Assembly (NCBI RefSeq): GCF_011393335.1
Contig: NZ_CP049865.1
Coordinates: forward strand, 2,002,722 to 2,066,721
DNA: 64,000 nucleotides
Reading direction: 5' to 3'
Origin: Propioniciclava coleopterorum
GTDB taxonomy: Bacteria > Actinomycetota > Actinomycetes > Propionibacteriales > Propionibacteriaceae
The notes under the pieces were generated by a model. That model did no database searches, was not told the origin of the DNA, and worked only from the letters and a program-made list of their open reading frames with translations. Shown here one piece after another: positions 20,835-29,553 of this stretch. Positions within the stretch are counted from its first letter, which is position 1, and the number at the start of each line of letters is the position of its first letter. Position numbers and translations under genes: made by a program.

Positions 20835-21362
20835 CTACAGGTGCAGCGTGCGGCCCGCGACCACGAGCACGACGTCATCGAGGGCGCGCGCGACGGCCTG
20901 GTTGGTCCAGCCGAGCAGGTCGGTGAAGATGCGCCCGGAGCGATGCTCGGGCACCACGCCCCAGCCCACCTCGTTCGTAACGATCACCAGCGGGCCGGGA
21001 TGCCCGGACGCCGCAGCCGCGAGCTCGGCGGTCCGGTCGCCGATGACGGCCTGCAGGTGGTCGCGGGGGGCGTCCCAGCCCTCGGCGTCGAGCTGGCGGG
21101 TGAGCCAGGTCCCCAGGCAGTCGACCAGCACCGGCCCGTCCACCGTGCGCAGCGCCTCCGCCACGTCGAGGGTCTCCAGCGTCGTCCACGTGTGCGGGCG
21201 GCTCAGCTTGTGGGCGGCGACGCGGGCGGCCCACTCCGGGTCGGCCTGCGGGTCCGCGGGGTAGCCGGGCGTGACGTAGGTCACCGCCCCCTTGTCGGCC
21301 AGCAGGCCTTCGGCGTAGCTCGACTTCCCGCTCCGCACCCCACCGGTCACCAACACGCGCAC
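20835..21362 (-). CDS. cobU: Adenosylcobinamide kinase / guanylyltransferase
   Basis: A 175-residue bifunctional CobU/CobP enzyme that phosphorylates adenosylcobinamide and transfers GMP to make AdoCbi-GDP. The P-loop GGVRSGKSSYAE starts at residue 7. DCLGTWLTRQL and the VTNEVGWGVVPEH segment are strongly characteristic. Part of a leftward set cobT-cobS-cobU, but separated from cobS by a 240-bp gap containing the dispersed palindromic element and a tandem repeat, so it may have its own promoter. Confidence 0.95.
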   Translation of the reverse strand: MRVLVTGGVRSGKSSYAEGLLADKGAVTYVTPGYPADPQADPEWAARVAAHKLSRPHTWTTLETLDVAEALRTVDGPVLVDCLGTWLTRQLDAEGWDAPRDHLQAVIGDRTAELAAAASGHPGPLVIVTNEVGWGVVPEHRSGRIFTDLLGWTNQAVARALDDVVLVVAGRTLHL

Positions 21363-21419
21363 GTCCGCAGACTACCGGCGCCCCGCCCCCGTCGCCCGGT
21401 GTGCTCAGCCGGGGCGGGG

Positions 21420-21510
21420 GTGTCGTCCTGGTGCCCCCAGTGCCGCGGCGGAACCGAGCGACAAGGGGTGATGGCGACGAGCGGCGCCACTGGGGGCACC
21501 ACGACGACAC
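21420..21510. repeat. Dispersed palindromic element, copy A
   Basis: A 91-bp element between cobS and cobU. Its ends are 23-bp inverted repeats with one mismatch, beginning GTGTCGTCCTGGTGCCCC. It shares its 16-nt core (GCGACAAGGGGTGATG, 21458-21473) with copy B in inverse orientation. See also 37232-37322 and 61050-61150. Confidence 0.85.
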
Positions 21511-21539
21511 GCCGCGGTCGGTGGGTACCCGGGGGTGGC

Positions 21540-21593
21540 TTTGGGAGCTTCCCCACGGGGGCGGTCTTTGGGGAGCTTCCCCTCACGGGGGCG
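21540..21593. repeat. Two-copy direct repeat upstream of cobU
   Basis: TTTGGGAGCTTCCCC-ACGGGGGCG is followed by a near copy TTGGGGAGCTTCCCC-TCACGGGGGCG. Each contains a GGGAGCTTCCCC palindrome. It occupies the cobS 3' flank next to copy A of the palindromic element. Confidence 0.7.
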
Positions 21594-21602
21594 CTGGTGG
21601 CT

Positions 21603-22388
21603 TCAGCCGATCGCCAGCCCCAGCAGGACGCCGAGCGTCGCGGCCTCCACCAGGGCGCCCAGCACGTCGCCGGTGATCCCGCCGAGGCGCCGGGTCGCGC
21701 GCCACAGGACCAGCCCCGCCGCAGCAGCGCCGAGCGCGATCGCCAGCGGCCAACTCCACCAGGTGAGGGTCGCCCCCAGCGCCTGGGCGCCCACCACGGC
21801 GAGGTGACCCAGCGCGAGGTTCGCAACGACGGCGACGCCGAGCAGCCAGCCCGGGACGCAGCCGGCCATCGCCTGCCCGAGCCCGTCGGCGCGCGCCGGC
21901 CGCACCCAGGCCGCGCAGCCCAGCGCGAGCGCGAGGCGTCCGGTGGCGAGCGCGAGCCCGGCGAGCGCCCAGCCGAGCGGGCGGGCGAGCAGGTCGCCGA
22001 GCAGCACGGCCTGGGCGCCATAGACGAGCACGAGGGTCACCGCGCCCATGGGTCCGACGTCGCCGCGCCGCATGATCTCCAGGGAGCGGTCGCGGTCGCG
22101 GCCCGAGCCGAGCCCGTCGGCGGTGTCCGCCAGCCCGTCGGCGTGGATCGCCCGGGTGAGCCACGCCAGCGCCCCCACGGCGAGGAACCCGGCGGCGGCC
22201 GACGGCACCCCCAGCGCGACGAGCGCCCAGCCGGCCGCGGCGCACGCCAGGGTGACGGGCAGCACCACGAGCCACCCGGCCGCCATCGCGACCCGGGCCT
22301 CCGCACGCTCCACCTGGCGTGGGGCGGGGCCGGGGATCGCGGTGAGGGTGCCCCACGCGAGTCGCAGCCCGTCCCCGATGGCGCTCAC
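21603..22388 (-). CDS. cobS: Adenosylcobinamide-GDP ribazoletransferase (cobalamin synthase)
   Basis: A 261-residue integral membrane enzyme that joins AdoCbi-GDP to alpha-ribazole (or its phosphate) to make adenosylcobalamin. The sequence has about seven hydrophobic stretches and the family motif HADGLADTADGLGSGRDRDRSLEIMRRGDVGPMG (seen at about 85-118; acidic residues bind Mg). It lies 40 bp downstream of cobT. Confidence 0.95.
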   Translation of the reverse strand: MSAIGDGLRLAWGTLTAIPGPAPRQVERAEARVAMAAGWLVVLPVTLACAAAGWALVALGVPSAAAGFLAVGALAWLTRAIHADGLADTADGLGSGRDRDRSLEIMRRGDVGPMGAVTLVLVYGAQAVLLGDLLARPLGWALAGLALATGRLALALGCAAWVRPARADGLGQAMAGCVPGWLLGVAVVANLALGHLAVVGAQALGATLTWWSWPLAIALGAAAAGLVLWRATRRLGGITGDVLGALVEAATLGVLLGLAIG

Positions 22389-22428
22389 GCCCGCGCCCTG
22401 CCCGGACGCGGGCGCTCCGCGTCGGGCG

Positions 22429-23448
22429 TCACAGGTCCGCCAGGGCGGCGATCTCGCGCAGCGCCGCGCCGGCCGCCTCGAGGATCGGCACCGCCAGCAC
22501 CGCCCCCGAGCCCTCGCCCAGCCGCATCCCCAGGTCGAGAATCGGAGTGAGGCCCAGGCGCCGCTGCGCGAGCGCGCAACCGGGCTCGGTGGAGACGTGC
22601 CCGGCGACCATCCACGCGGACGCCCCGGGCGCGAGTTCCTCGGCCATAAGCGCCTCGGCGGACGCGATCAGTCCGTCCACCACGACCGGGATGCCTCGGG
22701 TGGCCGCGCCGGTCATGAAGCCGACGGCGGCGGCGATGTCGGCCGAGCCGAGCGCCGCCAGCCGCTGCCGCGGGTCGGACGCCCGGGCGCCGACCCGGTC
22801 CAGCGCCGCGTCGATCGCGGCGGCCTTGCGGGCCAGGCCGGCGGCGTCCACGCCGGTCCCGGAGCCGGCGACGTCCCCGCCGCGCAGGCCCAGCGTCGCG
22901 GCGACGAGCGCCGCCGACGGGGTGGTGTTGCCGATGCCGAGGTCCCCGGCGATGAGGACCTGCGCCCCGTCGGCGATGGCCTCGGCGGCGATGGTGTCGC
23001 CGGCGGCCAGGGCGGCGTCCAGTTCGTCGGGGGTGAGGGCGTCCTCGTCGCTGATCGGGCGTGCCGGCCGCACATGGAACCGGCGCACCTCGTCGGGGAC
23101 GCCGGTGAGCCCGTCGACGCCGAGGTCGTGCACGGTGACCGTGGCGCCGACGCTGCGCGCGATCGCGCTCACGCCGGCGACGCCGGCCAGGATGCCGTGG
23201 ACCATCGCGACCGTGACCTGGGTGGGGTACGCGGAGACGCCGCGGGCGGCGACGCCGTGGTCGCCGGCGAACACCGCGACGCGGACGTCGGTCAGCGGAC
23301 GGGGCGGGTTCACCCCCTGGCAGGCGGCGAGCCAGGCGCCCAGGTGCTCGAGGCGGCCGAGTGCGCCGGTGGGCTTGGCCTGGGCGTCGGAGCGGGCCTG
23401 GGCGGCGGCGCGGAGGGACGGGTCGGGTGCGGTCACAGTGTTCGTCAT
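22429..23448 (-). CDS. cobT: Nicotinate-nucleotide-dimethylbenzimidazole phosphoribosyltransferase
   Basis: A 339-residue CobT that activates the lower-ligand base for cobalamin. Visible motifs are KPTGALGRLE, VFAGDHGVAARGVSAYP, the GIGNTTPSA loop and a C-terminal EPGCALAQRRLGLTPILDL with MRLGEGSGA, which holds the catalytic Glu. The ATG at 23448 was chosen over the open upstream frame because it begins 13 residues before the first helix as in the family. First gene of cobT-cobS-cobU. The 108-bp gap to the divergent YigZ gene is too short to hold a full cobalamin riboswitch. Confidence 0.95.
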   Translation of the reverse strand: MTNTVTAPDPSLRAAAQARSDAQAKPTGALGRLEHLGAWLAACQGVNPPRPLTDVRVAVFAGDHGVAARGVSAYPTQVTVAMVHGILAGVAGVSAIARSVGATVTVHDLGVDGLTGVPDEVRRFHVRPARPISDEDALTPDELDAALAAGDTIAAEAIADGAQVLIAGDLGIGNTTPSAALVAATLGLRGGDVAGSGTGVDAAGLARKAAAIDAALDRVGARASDPRQRLAALGSADIAAAVGFMTGAATRGIPVVVDGLIASAEALMAEELAPGASAWMVAGHVSTEPGCALAQRRLGLTPILDLGMRLGEGSGAVLAVPILEAAGAALREIAALADL

Positions 23449-23556
23449 GGCCGGACCATCCTCCCACCGATCGCGGAACGCTGAGTTCGCCGGCGCCGCC
23501 GCACACCAGGTCCCGCCCGGCCGGTGCATCGGCGGCGGGTCTGGCAGCATCGGGGC

Positions 23557-24123
23557 ATGCGCACGTGGCTGCCGCGCGGCTTCGAGGCCCGCACCGAGAC
23601 CGAGGTGAAGCGGTCCCGGTTCCTGGCGACCGTGGCGCGCGTGGACGACGAGGCGCAGGCCCGCGACGTGATCGCGCTCGTCAGGGCCGAGTTCCCGGAC
23701 GCGCGGCACCACTGCCAGGCGTTCGTCGTGGACGTCCCCGACGCGCAGCCGATCGAGCGAAGCTCCGACGACGGCGAGCCCGCGGGCACCGCCGGGATGC
23801 CGATGCTGGAGGTGCTGCGCGGCGCCGCGCTGGGCAACGTCGTCGCGGTCGTGACGCGCTACTTCGGCGGGACGCTGCTCGGCACCGGCGGGCTGGTCCG
23901 GGCCTACTCCGACGCCGTGTCGTCCGCGCTGGCCGGTGCGCCGCGCGTGCGTCCGGAGCGCCGGCTGCTGTGGGGCGTCGACGTGCCCGCCGCCGAGGCG
24001 GGCCGCGTCCAGGGGGCGCTGCTGAACCGCGGCATCGACGTCCTGGACGCGGCGTGGGCCGAGTCGGTACGGCTGACGCTGGCCGTCGCCGACCCGGACG
24101 CCGTCCTGCCGATCCTGCGCTGA
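23557..24123 (+). CDS. YigZ/IMPACT-family protein
   Basis: A 188-residue protein of the YigZ/IMPACT family. The core reads KRSRFLATVARVDDE, HHCQAFVVD and DDGEPAGTAGMPMLEVLRG, and VTRYFGGTLLGTGGLVRAYS is the diagnostic loop. Family members are ribosome- or Gcn2-associated in eukaryotes; the bacterial role is unclear. The ATG at 23557 matches the family start; an upstream ATG at 23524 adds only an arginine-rich tail. Confidence 0.92.
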   Translation: MRTWLPRGFEARTETEVKRSRFLATVARVDDEAQARDVIALVRAEFPDARHHCQAFVVDVPDAQPIERSSDDGEPAGTAGMPMLEVLRGAALGNVVAVVTRYFGGTLLGTGGLVRAYSDAVSSALAGAPRVRPERRLLWGVDVPAAEAGRVQGALLNRGIDVLDAAWAESVRLTLAVADPDAVLPILR

Positions 24124-24172
24124 TGCATGCGGCGCCCTCGGCCGTCCCGCCCAGCGGCGTCCGGGGGCGGGC

Positions 24173-25764
24173 TCAGTGGCCCGCGGGGATCCCCGCCGGG
24201 TCGGCGTCCTCGGGCTTGCGCAGGAAGAACGACGCGATCACGGCGGCGGTCCAGACCGCACCCGCGCCCAGGAACGCCCAGTGCGAGCCGGCCAGCATGG
24301 CCTGGGCCTCGGGGGCGCCCGCCTGCGCGGCGACGGCGGTCTGCATCGCGAACACCGTCACGAACAGCGCGGTCCCGGCGGCGCCGGCGACCTGCTGGAT
24401 CGTGCCGATCAGCGCGGAGCCGTGCGAGTACAGCCGCGGCGGCAGCACGCCCAGCGCGACGGTGAACAGCGGCGTGAAGATGCAGGCGAACGACACGCTC
24501 ATCACCACGTGGGCGACCATGATGAGCCACCACGGCGTCGTCGGGGTCAGCATCGCGAAGAACCCGAACACGGCCAGCACCACCATCGAGGCGGGGACCA
24601 CCAGCACGCGCGGCCCGACGCGGTCGTACAGCCGCCCGACGAGGGGCCCATCACGCCCATGGCGATGCCGCCGGGCAGCATCATCAGCCCGACGTGCAGC
24701 GGCTGCAGCGCGTACACCTTCTGCAGCAGCAGCGGCAGCATGATGATCGAGCCGAACAGCGCCATCATCGCGATCGCCATCATGAGCAGCGCGACCGTGA
24801 AGGTGCCGAAGGTGAAGGCGCGCAGGTCCAGGAAGGCGCGCTCGCGGCCCTGGAGCACCAGCTGGCGGGCGACGAAGCCGATCAGGCCGGCGACGCCGAC
24901 GCCGATCGCGAGCATCGGCTCCCAGAACGGGGCGTCGGAGCCGATGAGGCTCAGGCCGTAGATGAGGGGCGCGAACCCGATCACCGTCAGCGGGATCGAC
25001 CACAGGTCCAGCGGGGCCCGGGTCGGCTCGCCGGCGTTGCGCAGCTTGAGGCGTCCGAGCACGAGCATCGCCAAGGCGATGGGCAGCACGAACGCGAAGA
25101 TGTAGCGCCACGAGCCCAACTGCAGGAGCAGGCCCGACAGCGTCGGTCCGACCGCGGGCGCCACCGAGATCACCAGCGAGATGTTGCCCATCACCTTGCC
25201 GCGCCCCTGCGGCGGGACGAGGTTCATGATCGTCGTCATGAGCAGCGGCATCATGACGGCCGTCCCGGACGCCTGCACGACGCGGGCGCCCAGCAGCAGC
25301 CCGAAGCTCGGGGCGACGGCGGCGAGCAGCGTCCCGGCGCTGAACAGGGTCATGGCCAGGGTGAACACGGTGCGGGTCGGGAACCGCTCCAGCAGCCATC
25401 CCGTCACGGGGATGACGACGGCCATCGTCAGCATGAACGCGGTGGTCAGCCACTGCGCGCTGCGCTCGGTGACGCCGAAGTTCGCCATGATGCTGGTCAG
25501 CGCGACGTTCATGGTGGTCTCGTTGAGGATCACCACGAACGCGGCGATCAGCAGGATCGTGATGATCGACGTCGACCCGGACGCCGCGGGCGCCTCCTCG
25601 GTCGGGGTCGAGGGGTGAGCGGACGCCGGCGCGCGGTCCGCCGCCCGGGAGGTGGCCGGCTCGGGCGCGCCCGGCTGGCCCGGCGCCGGCTCGAAGGTCG
25701 GGGTGGTGTGGTCGAACGGCCCGTCCGCGGACGGGCTCGACGAGGTTTCGCGAGTCATGGACAT
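24173..25764 (-). CDS. DHA2-type multidrug MFS exporter (apparent 1-base deletion)
   Basis: About 530 residues when the frame is repaired, with 14 predicted transmembrane segments. A long hydrophilic N terminus (about 90 residues, Pro/Ala/Ser-rich) precedes the first helix. FVVILNETTMNVALTSI and WLTTAFMLTMAVVIPVTGWL are typical of the EmrB/QacA (DHA2) group. The frame breaks in the G run 24643-24646; one more base gives GPLVGRLYDRVGPRV, the conserved loop. The start at 25764 has a GAGGAG site 4 nt upstream. Substrate is unknown. A promoter is visible upstream. Confidence 0.88.
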
Positions 25765-25859
25765 GACGCTCCTCAGCGATCGATGACGGATCGAGGTCGT
25801 CGCTGACCAAGAACGAGAACGGGGCTTTACCACACGGTTCCGGGGCGCGCAGCCGAAAA

Positions 25860-25888
25860 AGAATATGCGAAACGGGGTTCGCGATCAA
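25860..25888 (-). promoter_or_regulatory. Promoter candidate for the DHA2 exporter
   Basis: On the minus strand TTGATC-N17-TATTCT, a good sigma-70-type match in an AT-richer patch. It implies a leader of roughly 90 nt before the start codon. Confidence 0.5.
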
Positions 25889-25979
25889 GGAGGGTTGCGC
25901 GGCCCGACCGTCGGTGCGCCCGAGGCGGCGTCGAGCGAACCCCGGCAGTGCGGGCTGGGTCGCCAGGATGGGAGTGGTG

Positions 25980-26008
25980 GGTTCGGCGCGGGCGATCCGC
26001 GCCGAACC
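25980..26008 (-). terminator. Intrinsic hairpin downstream of the GH13 gene
   Basis: A perfect 12-bp stem (GGTTCGGCGCGG, 5-nt loop) lies 8 bp beyond the stop codon of the leftward glucosidase gene. No T tract follows. Confidence 0.65.
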
Positions 26009-26015
26009 CCGGCGG

Positions 26016-27788
26016 TCAGCCGGCGATCCAGGCGGTGGCGTCCTGCGGCAGCCGACCGTCCTCCAGCGGCGCGGAGGCCAGCAGGACCTCGCCGTCGGGA
26101 AGGTCGATCGGGTCGGCGCCGAAGTTGACCACGACGGTCAGCTCGTCGCCGCGCCGGAACGCGAGCACGTCGTCGGCGCTGTCCAGCCAGAACAGGTCGC
26201 CGTGCCGGAACTCGGGACGCTCGCGGCGCAGCTTCAGGGCGGCGCGGTACAGGTTGAGCGTCGAGTCCGGATCGGCCGCCTGGGCCTCGGCGGTCAGCTC
26301 CGCCCACTCGGCGGGCTGGGGCAGCCACGGGGCGGCGTCCGTGCCGAACCCGAACGGGGCGGTGTCGCCGGACCAGGGCAGCGGCACCCGGCAGCCGTCC
26401 CGGCCGCGGACGCGGTGGCCGGAGCGCTCCCAGGTGGGGTCGTCCAGGAGATCCTCGGGCAGGTCCTCGACCTCGGGCAGCCCGAGTTCCTCGCCCTGGT
26501 ACACGTAGGCGCCGCCGGGCAGCGCCAGCTCGAGCAGGGCGGCGGCGCGGGCGCGGCGGCGTCCCAGGGCGACGTCGGTCGGCTCGCCGTGCATCGCGAC
26601 GGCCAGCTCGGCCGGGTCGTCCCAGCCCTCCGCGTCGCCGGCGGCGGCGAAGTTCGCGCCGGTCACCGGCTTGCCGTACCGGGTGGCGACCCGGTTGGTG
26701 TCGTGGTTGCCCAGCACCCAGGTGGCGGGGGCGCCGACCTCGACGTGTGCGGGCAGGCTCTTGCCGATCACCGCGCGCTGCGAGGCCGCCGACCACTCCG
26801 ACAGCAGGGCGTCGAAGTTGAAGGTGGAGTGCAGTCGGTCGGTGGACACGTAGCGGGTCAGTCGCTCGATCGGGTCCAGGTAGGCCTCCGCGACGAACAC
26901 GCGCTCGCCGAGAGCCGTGTCGGCGTACTCGCGCGCGATGGCGCGCCAGCGGCGCTGGATCGCCTCGACGCCCGGGTGGTCCCACTGCGGGCTGCCCGGA
27001 GCCTTGTCGTTGTTGCCGTGGCCCGTGACCGGGCTGAGGGCGACGTCGGGGAGGGCGGGGTCCTTGGCCATCGAGTCGGCGACGTCGATGCGGAAGCCGT
27101 CCACGCCCCGGTCGAACCAGAACCGCAGGACGTCGTCGAACATGGCGGCGACGGCCGGGTTCTCCCAGTTCCAGTCGGGCTGGGAGATGTCGAACATGTG
27201 GAGGTACCACTGGCCCGGCGTCCCGTCGGCGTTGGTGGTGCGCGTCCAGGCGGGGCCGCCGAAGACCGAGCCCCAGTTGTTGGGCGGCAGTTCGCCGTCC
27301 TCGCCGCGGCCGTCGCGGAAGATGTAGAGGTCGCGGTCGGACGAACCCGGCTCGGCGGCCAGCGCGCGGCGGAACCACGGGTGGTCCCACGAGGAGTGGT
27401 TCGGTACGAGGTCGATGAAGACGCGCAGCCCGAGCGCGTGCGCCTTCTCGATCAGCTCGTCGGCGTCGGCGAGCGTCCCGAAGCGCGGCGAGATGTCGCG
27501 GTAGTCGGCGACGTCGTAGCCGCCGTCCAGCAGCGGCGAGGGGTACCACGGGCTGATCCACAGCGCGTCCACGCCCAGGTCGGCGAGGTAGGGCAGCTTG
27601 GAGATGATGCCCTGGACGTCGCCGGTGCCGTCGTTGTCGGCGTCCGCGAACGAGCGCGGGTACACCTGGTAGACGACGGCCGTGCGCCACCAGTCGGGAT
27701 CGTCGAAGTGGGGGTTCTTGGCCGCGACCTGCGGCGTGGAGGATGCGTGGGTCACGCAGACCAGTGTTTCGGCCGCGTGGGCGCACAT
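26016..27788 (-). CDS. Alpha-glucosidase / oligo-1,6-glucosidase, GH13
   Basis: A 590-residue cytosolic GH13 enzyme that hydrolyses alpha-glucosides such as maltose or isomaltose. Region motifs are WWRTAVVYQVYPRSFAD, DLVPNHSS (region I), GFRIDVADS (region II, nucleophile Asp), VFVAEAYL (region III, Glu) and LGNHDTNR (region IV). The C-terminal beta domain includes FRRGDELTVVVNFG. ATG 27788 has AAAGG close upstream; GTG 27755 is an alternative start. A near-palindrome sits before the start. It is divergent from an alcohol dehydrogenase. Confidence 0.93.
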   Translation of the reverse strand: MCAHAAETLVCVTHASSTPQVAAKNPHFDDPDWWRTAVVYQVYPRSFADADNDGTGDVQGIISKLPYLADLGVDALWISPWYPSPLLDGGYDVADYRDISPRFGTLADADELIEKAHALGLRVFIDLVPNHSSWDHPWFRRALAAEPGSSDRDLYIFRDGRGEDGELPPNNWGSVFGGPAWTRTTNADGTPGQWYLHMFDISQPDWNWENPAVAAMFDDVLRFWFDRGVDGFRIDVADSMAKDPALPDVALSPVTGHGNNDKAPGSPQWDHPGVEAIQRRWRAIAREYADTALGERVFVAEAYLDPIERLTRYVSTDRLHSTFNFDALLSEWSAASQRAVIGKSLPAHVEVGAPATWVLGNHDTNRVATRYGKPVTGANFAAAGDAEGWDDPAELAVAMHGEPTDVALGRRRARAAALLELALPGGAYVYQGEELGLPEVEDLPEDLLDDPTWERSGHRVRGRDGCRVPLPWSGDTAPFGFGTDAAPWLPQPAEWAELTAEAQAADPDSTLNLYRAALKLRRERPEFRHGDLFWLDSADDVLAFRRGDELTVVVNFGADPIDLPDGEVLLASAPLEDGRLPQDATAWIAG

Positions 27789-27800
27789 CAAGCCTTTGCC

Positions 27801-27818
27801 GCGAAGAATATTCGGCGC
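27801..27818. promoter_or_regulatory. Near-palindrome before the GH13 start
   Basis: GCGAAGAATATTCGGCGC is an imperfect dyad around GAATATTC, 12 bp upstream of the GH13 ATG and in the divergent control region. Operator role is conjectural. Confidence 0.3.
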
Positions 27819-27926
27819 CTCCCGGCGCCGGGCGACCCGGCGACCGAGGGGCGGGCCCGGGCGCGTCCGCGGCGGCGCGACCCTAGGCTGACGGCCAGGA
27901 ACGTCGCCGACGGAGGGACGAGAACC

Positions 27927-28895
27927 GTGTGGGCCATGCAACTGACCGCGCCGGAGCGGATCGAACGCGTCGAGGTGCCCGACCTGACCGCCGACGCGCT
28001 CGGCCCCGACGAGGTGCTGCTGCGGTTCGTCACCGGGGGGCTGTGCGGCAGCGACTCGCCCAAGTTCCGCGGCGCCTTCGACCCGGACGAGCCGTTCGTC
28101 GGCGCCCCCGGCGTCCCGCTGCACGAACTGGTGGGCGAGGTGGTCGCCAGCACCTCGTCGCGGCACGCCCCCGGTTCGCACGTGGTCGGCCTGGTGCAGC
28201 GGTTCGCCGGCCTGGCCCAGTTCAGCCGGACGGCCGCGGACACGGTGGTCGCCGTCGCGCCCGGCCTCGACCCGGCCGACGCGGTGGTCGTCCAGCCCGT
28301 CGCGACCGTGCTGAACGCGCTGCGCCGCCTGCCCGAGCCGGTGAACGACCGGGCCGTCGTGCTCGGGTTGGGTCCGCTGGGGCTGCTGTTCTGCCACACG
28401 CTGCACCAGCGCGGCTACCGCGTCACCGGCGTCGACCGGGTGGACCGCTCCGACGTGGCGGCGGCGTTCGGCATCGACGACCTGGTCACGGCGGACATCG
28501 ACGCGTGGACGGATGCCTCCGGCGCGGACGCGGCCGTGGTCGTCGAGGCGGTCGGGCATGACCAGCGTCTCGTCGCGGACGCTGTCCGCCTGGCCGCGAA
28601 CGAGGGCCACGTCGTGGCGTTCGGCCTGCCCGACGGCGACGCGATCTTCCCGCTGCGGGAGTTCTACCAGCGCCGGCTGTCGCTGACCAGCGGGAACACC
28701 CGCGACTGGCAGCGCTACCTCGCCGAGGCGCAGGACTACGTCCTGGAGCACCCCGAGCTGCACACCGTGGGGATCACCCACCGGTTCCACCCGTTCGACG
28801 CGCAGGAGGCGTTCGCCACCCACGTCCGCCCGTCCGCCGGCCGGCTCAAGGTGGTGTTGTCGGAGTCGGTCGCCCGCCGGGGCCAAGGGGCCTGA
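27927..28895 (+). CDS. Zinc-type alcohol dehydrogenase superfamily protein (MDR)
   Basis: A 322-residue medium-chain dehydrogenase/reductase. The catalytic zinc Cys lies in GGLCGSDSPKF, PLHELVGEV stands for the GHE motif, and VLGLGPLGLLF is the NAD(P) Rossmann loop. The four-Cys structural zinc lobe seems absent. Polyol or sugar alcohol oxidation is a common role in this group, but no substrate can be assigned. GTG 27927 is favoured over ATG 27936 because GGAGGG is 9 nt upstream of the former. It may be coregulated with the divergent glucosidase. Confidence 0.87.
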   Translation: MWAMQLTAPERIERVEVPDLTADALGPDEVLLRFVTGGLCGSDSPKFRGAFDPDEPFVGAPGVPLHELVGEVVASTSSRHAPGSHVVGLVQRFAGLAQFSRTAADTVVAVAPGLDPADAVVVQPVATVLNALRRLPEPVNDRAVVLGLGPLGLLFCHTLHQRGYRVTGVDRVDRSDVAAAFGIDDLVTADIDAWTDASGADAAVVVEAVGHDQRLVADAVRLAANEGHVVAFGLPDGDAIFPLREFYQRRLSLTSGNTRDWQRYLAEAQDYVLEHPELHTVGITHRFHPFDAQEAFATHVRPSAGRLKVVLSESVARRGQGA

Positions 28896-28925
28896 GGCCC
28901 CGGCACCCGGCGGGCGCCCGGGGGC

Positions 28926-29333
28926 TCAGGACTCGGGCGCCCCGCCGATGTCGACCATCCACGGGATGCCGAACTTGTCGATCAGCTGGCCGTACTCGTC
29001 GCCCCAGGCCTGCTTGGCCAGCGGCATCACGATCGTCGCGCCATCCGACAGGCCCTCCCAGTAGCCCTTGAGCTCGTCGGACTCCGTGCCGGAGATGCTG
29101 ATCGAGATGTTCTGGCCGACGGGGGACGCCTCCATGCCCGGGGGCAGGTCGGACGCCATGATGGTGTAGCCGGCGGGCGTCTCGAGCTGGGCGTGCATGA
29201 CGCCGTCGGAGTCGCCGAAGCCGAACTGCGCGAAGGTCGCGATGGTGAGCTCGCCGCCCAGGACGTCGCGGTAGAACTCCATGGCCTCGCGGGTCGTGCT
29301 CGCGAAGTTGAGGTAGGGGTTGAGACGGGACAT
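28926..29333 (-). CDS. VOC-family protein (PhnB-like glyoxalase fold)
   Basis: A 135-residue VOC-superfamily protein of the PhnB type. It opens with MSRLNPYLNFASTTREAMEF, the standard PhnB start, followed by FYRDVLGG, ATFAQFGFGD and WGDEYGQLIDKFGIPW. Such proteins bind metal and small molecules, but function is rarely known. ATG 29333 has GGAGGA immediately upstream. The upstream frame extension is rejected on that basis. A GC-rich hairpin-like region separates it from the convergent alcohol dehydrogenase. Confidence 0.9.
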   Translation of the reverse strand: MSRLNPYLNFASTTREAMEFYRDVLGGELTIATFAQFGFGDSDGVMHAQLETPAGYTIMASDLPPGMEASPVGQNISISISGTESDELKGYWEGLSDGATIVMPLAKQAWGDEYGQLIDKFGIPWMVDIGGAPES

Positions 29334-29553
29334 GGTTCCTCCGAAATCGATGCGTTGGGGCGCGCGGAACAAGGTAATCCCGCCGCGCCCGCTCTGACCA
29401 GACCCCGTCGTCTCGACTTCGACTGCGTTCTTCGGTCACGCGGACCACGCGCGCTCACGCGGCACGGTCAACCCGGGTTCATGGACGCCACAAGGGTGTT
29501 CGCCGGCGAGGCGAGGTGCGCGCGGCGGGCGGGTCGCCGCCCCAGGGGATCTC

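Noticed and set aside
23449-23556. Cobalamin riboswitch upstream of cobT
   Set aside because: Only 108 bp separate the divergent genes and no B12-box-like sequence was seen.
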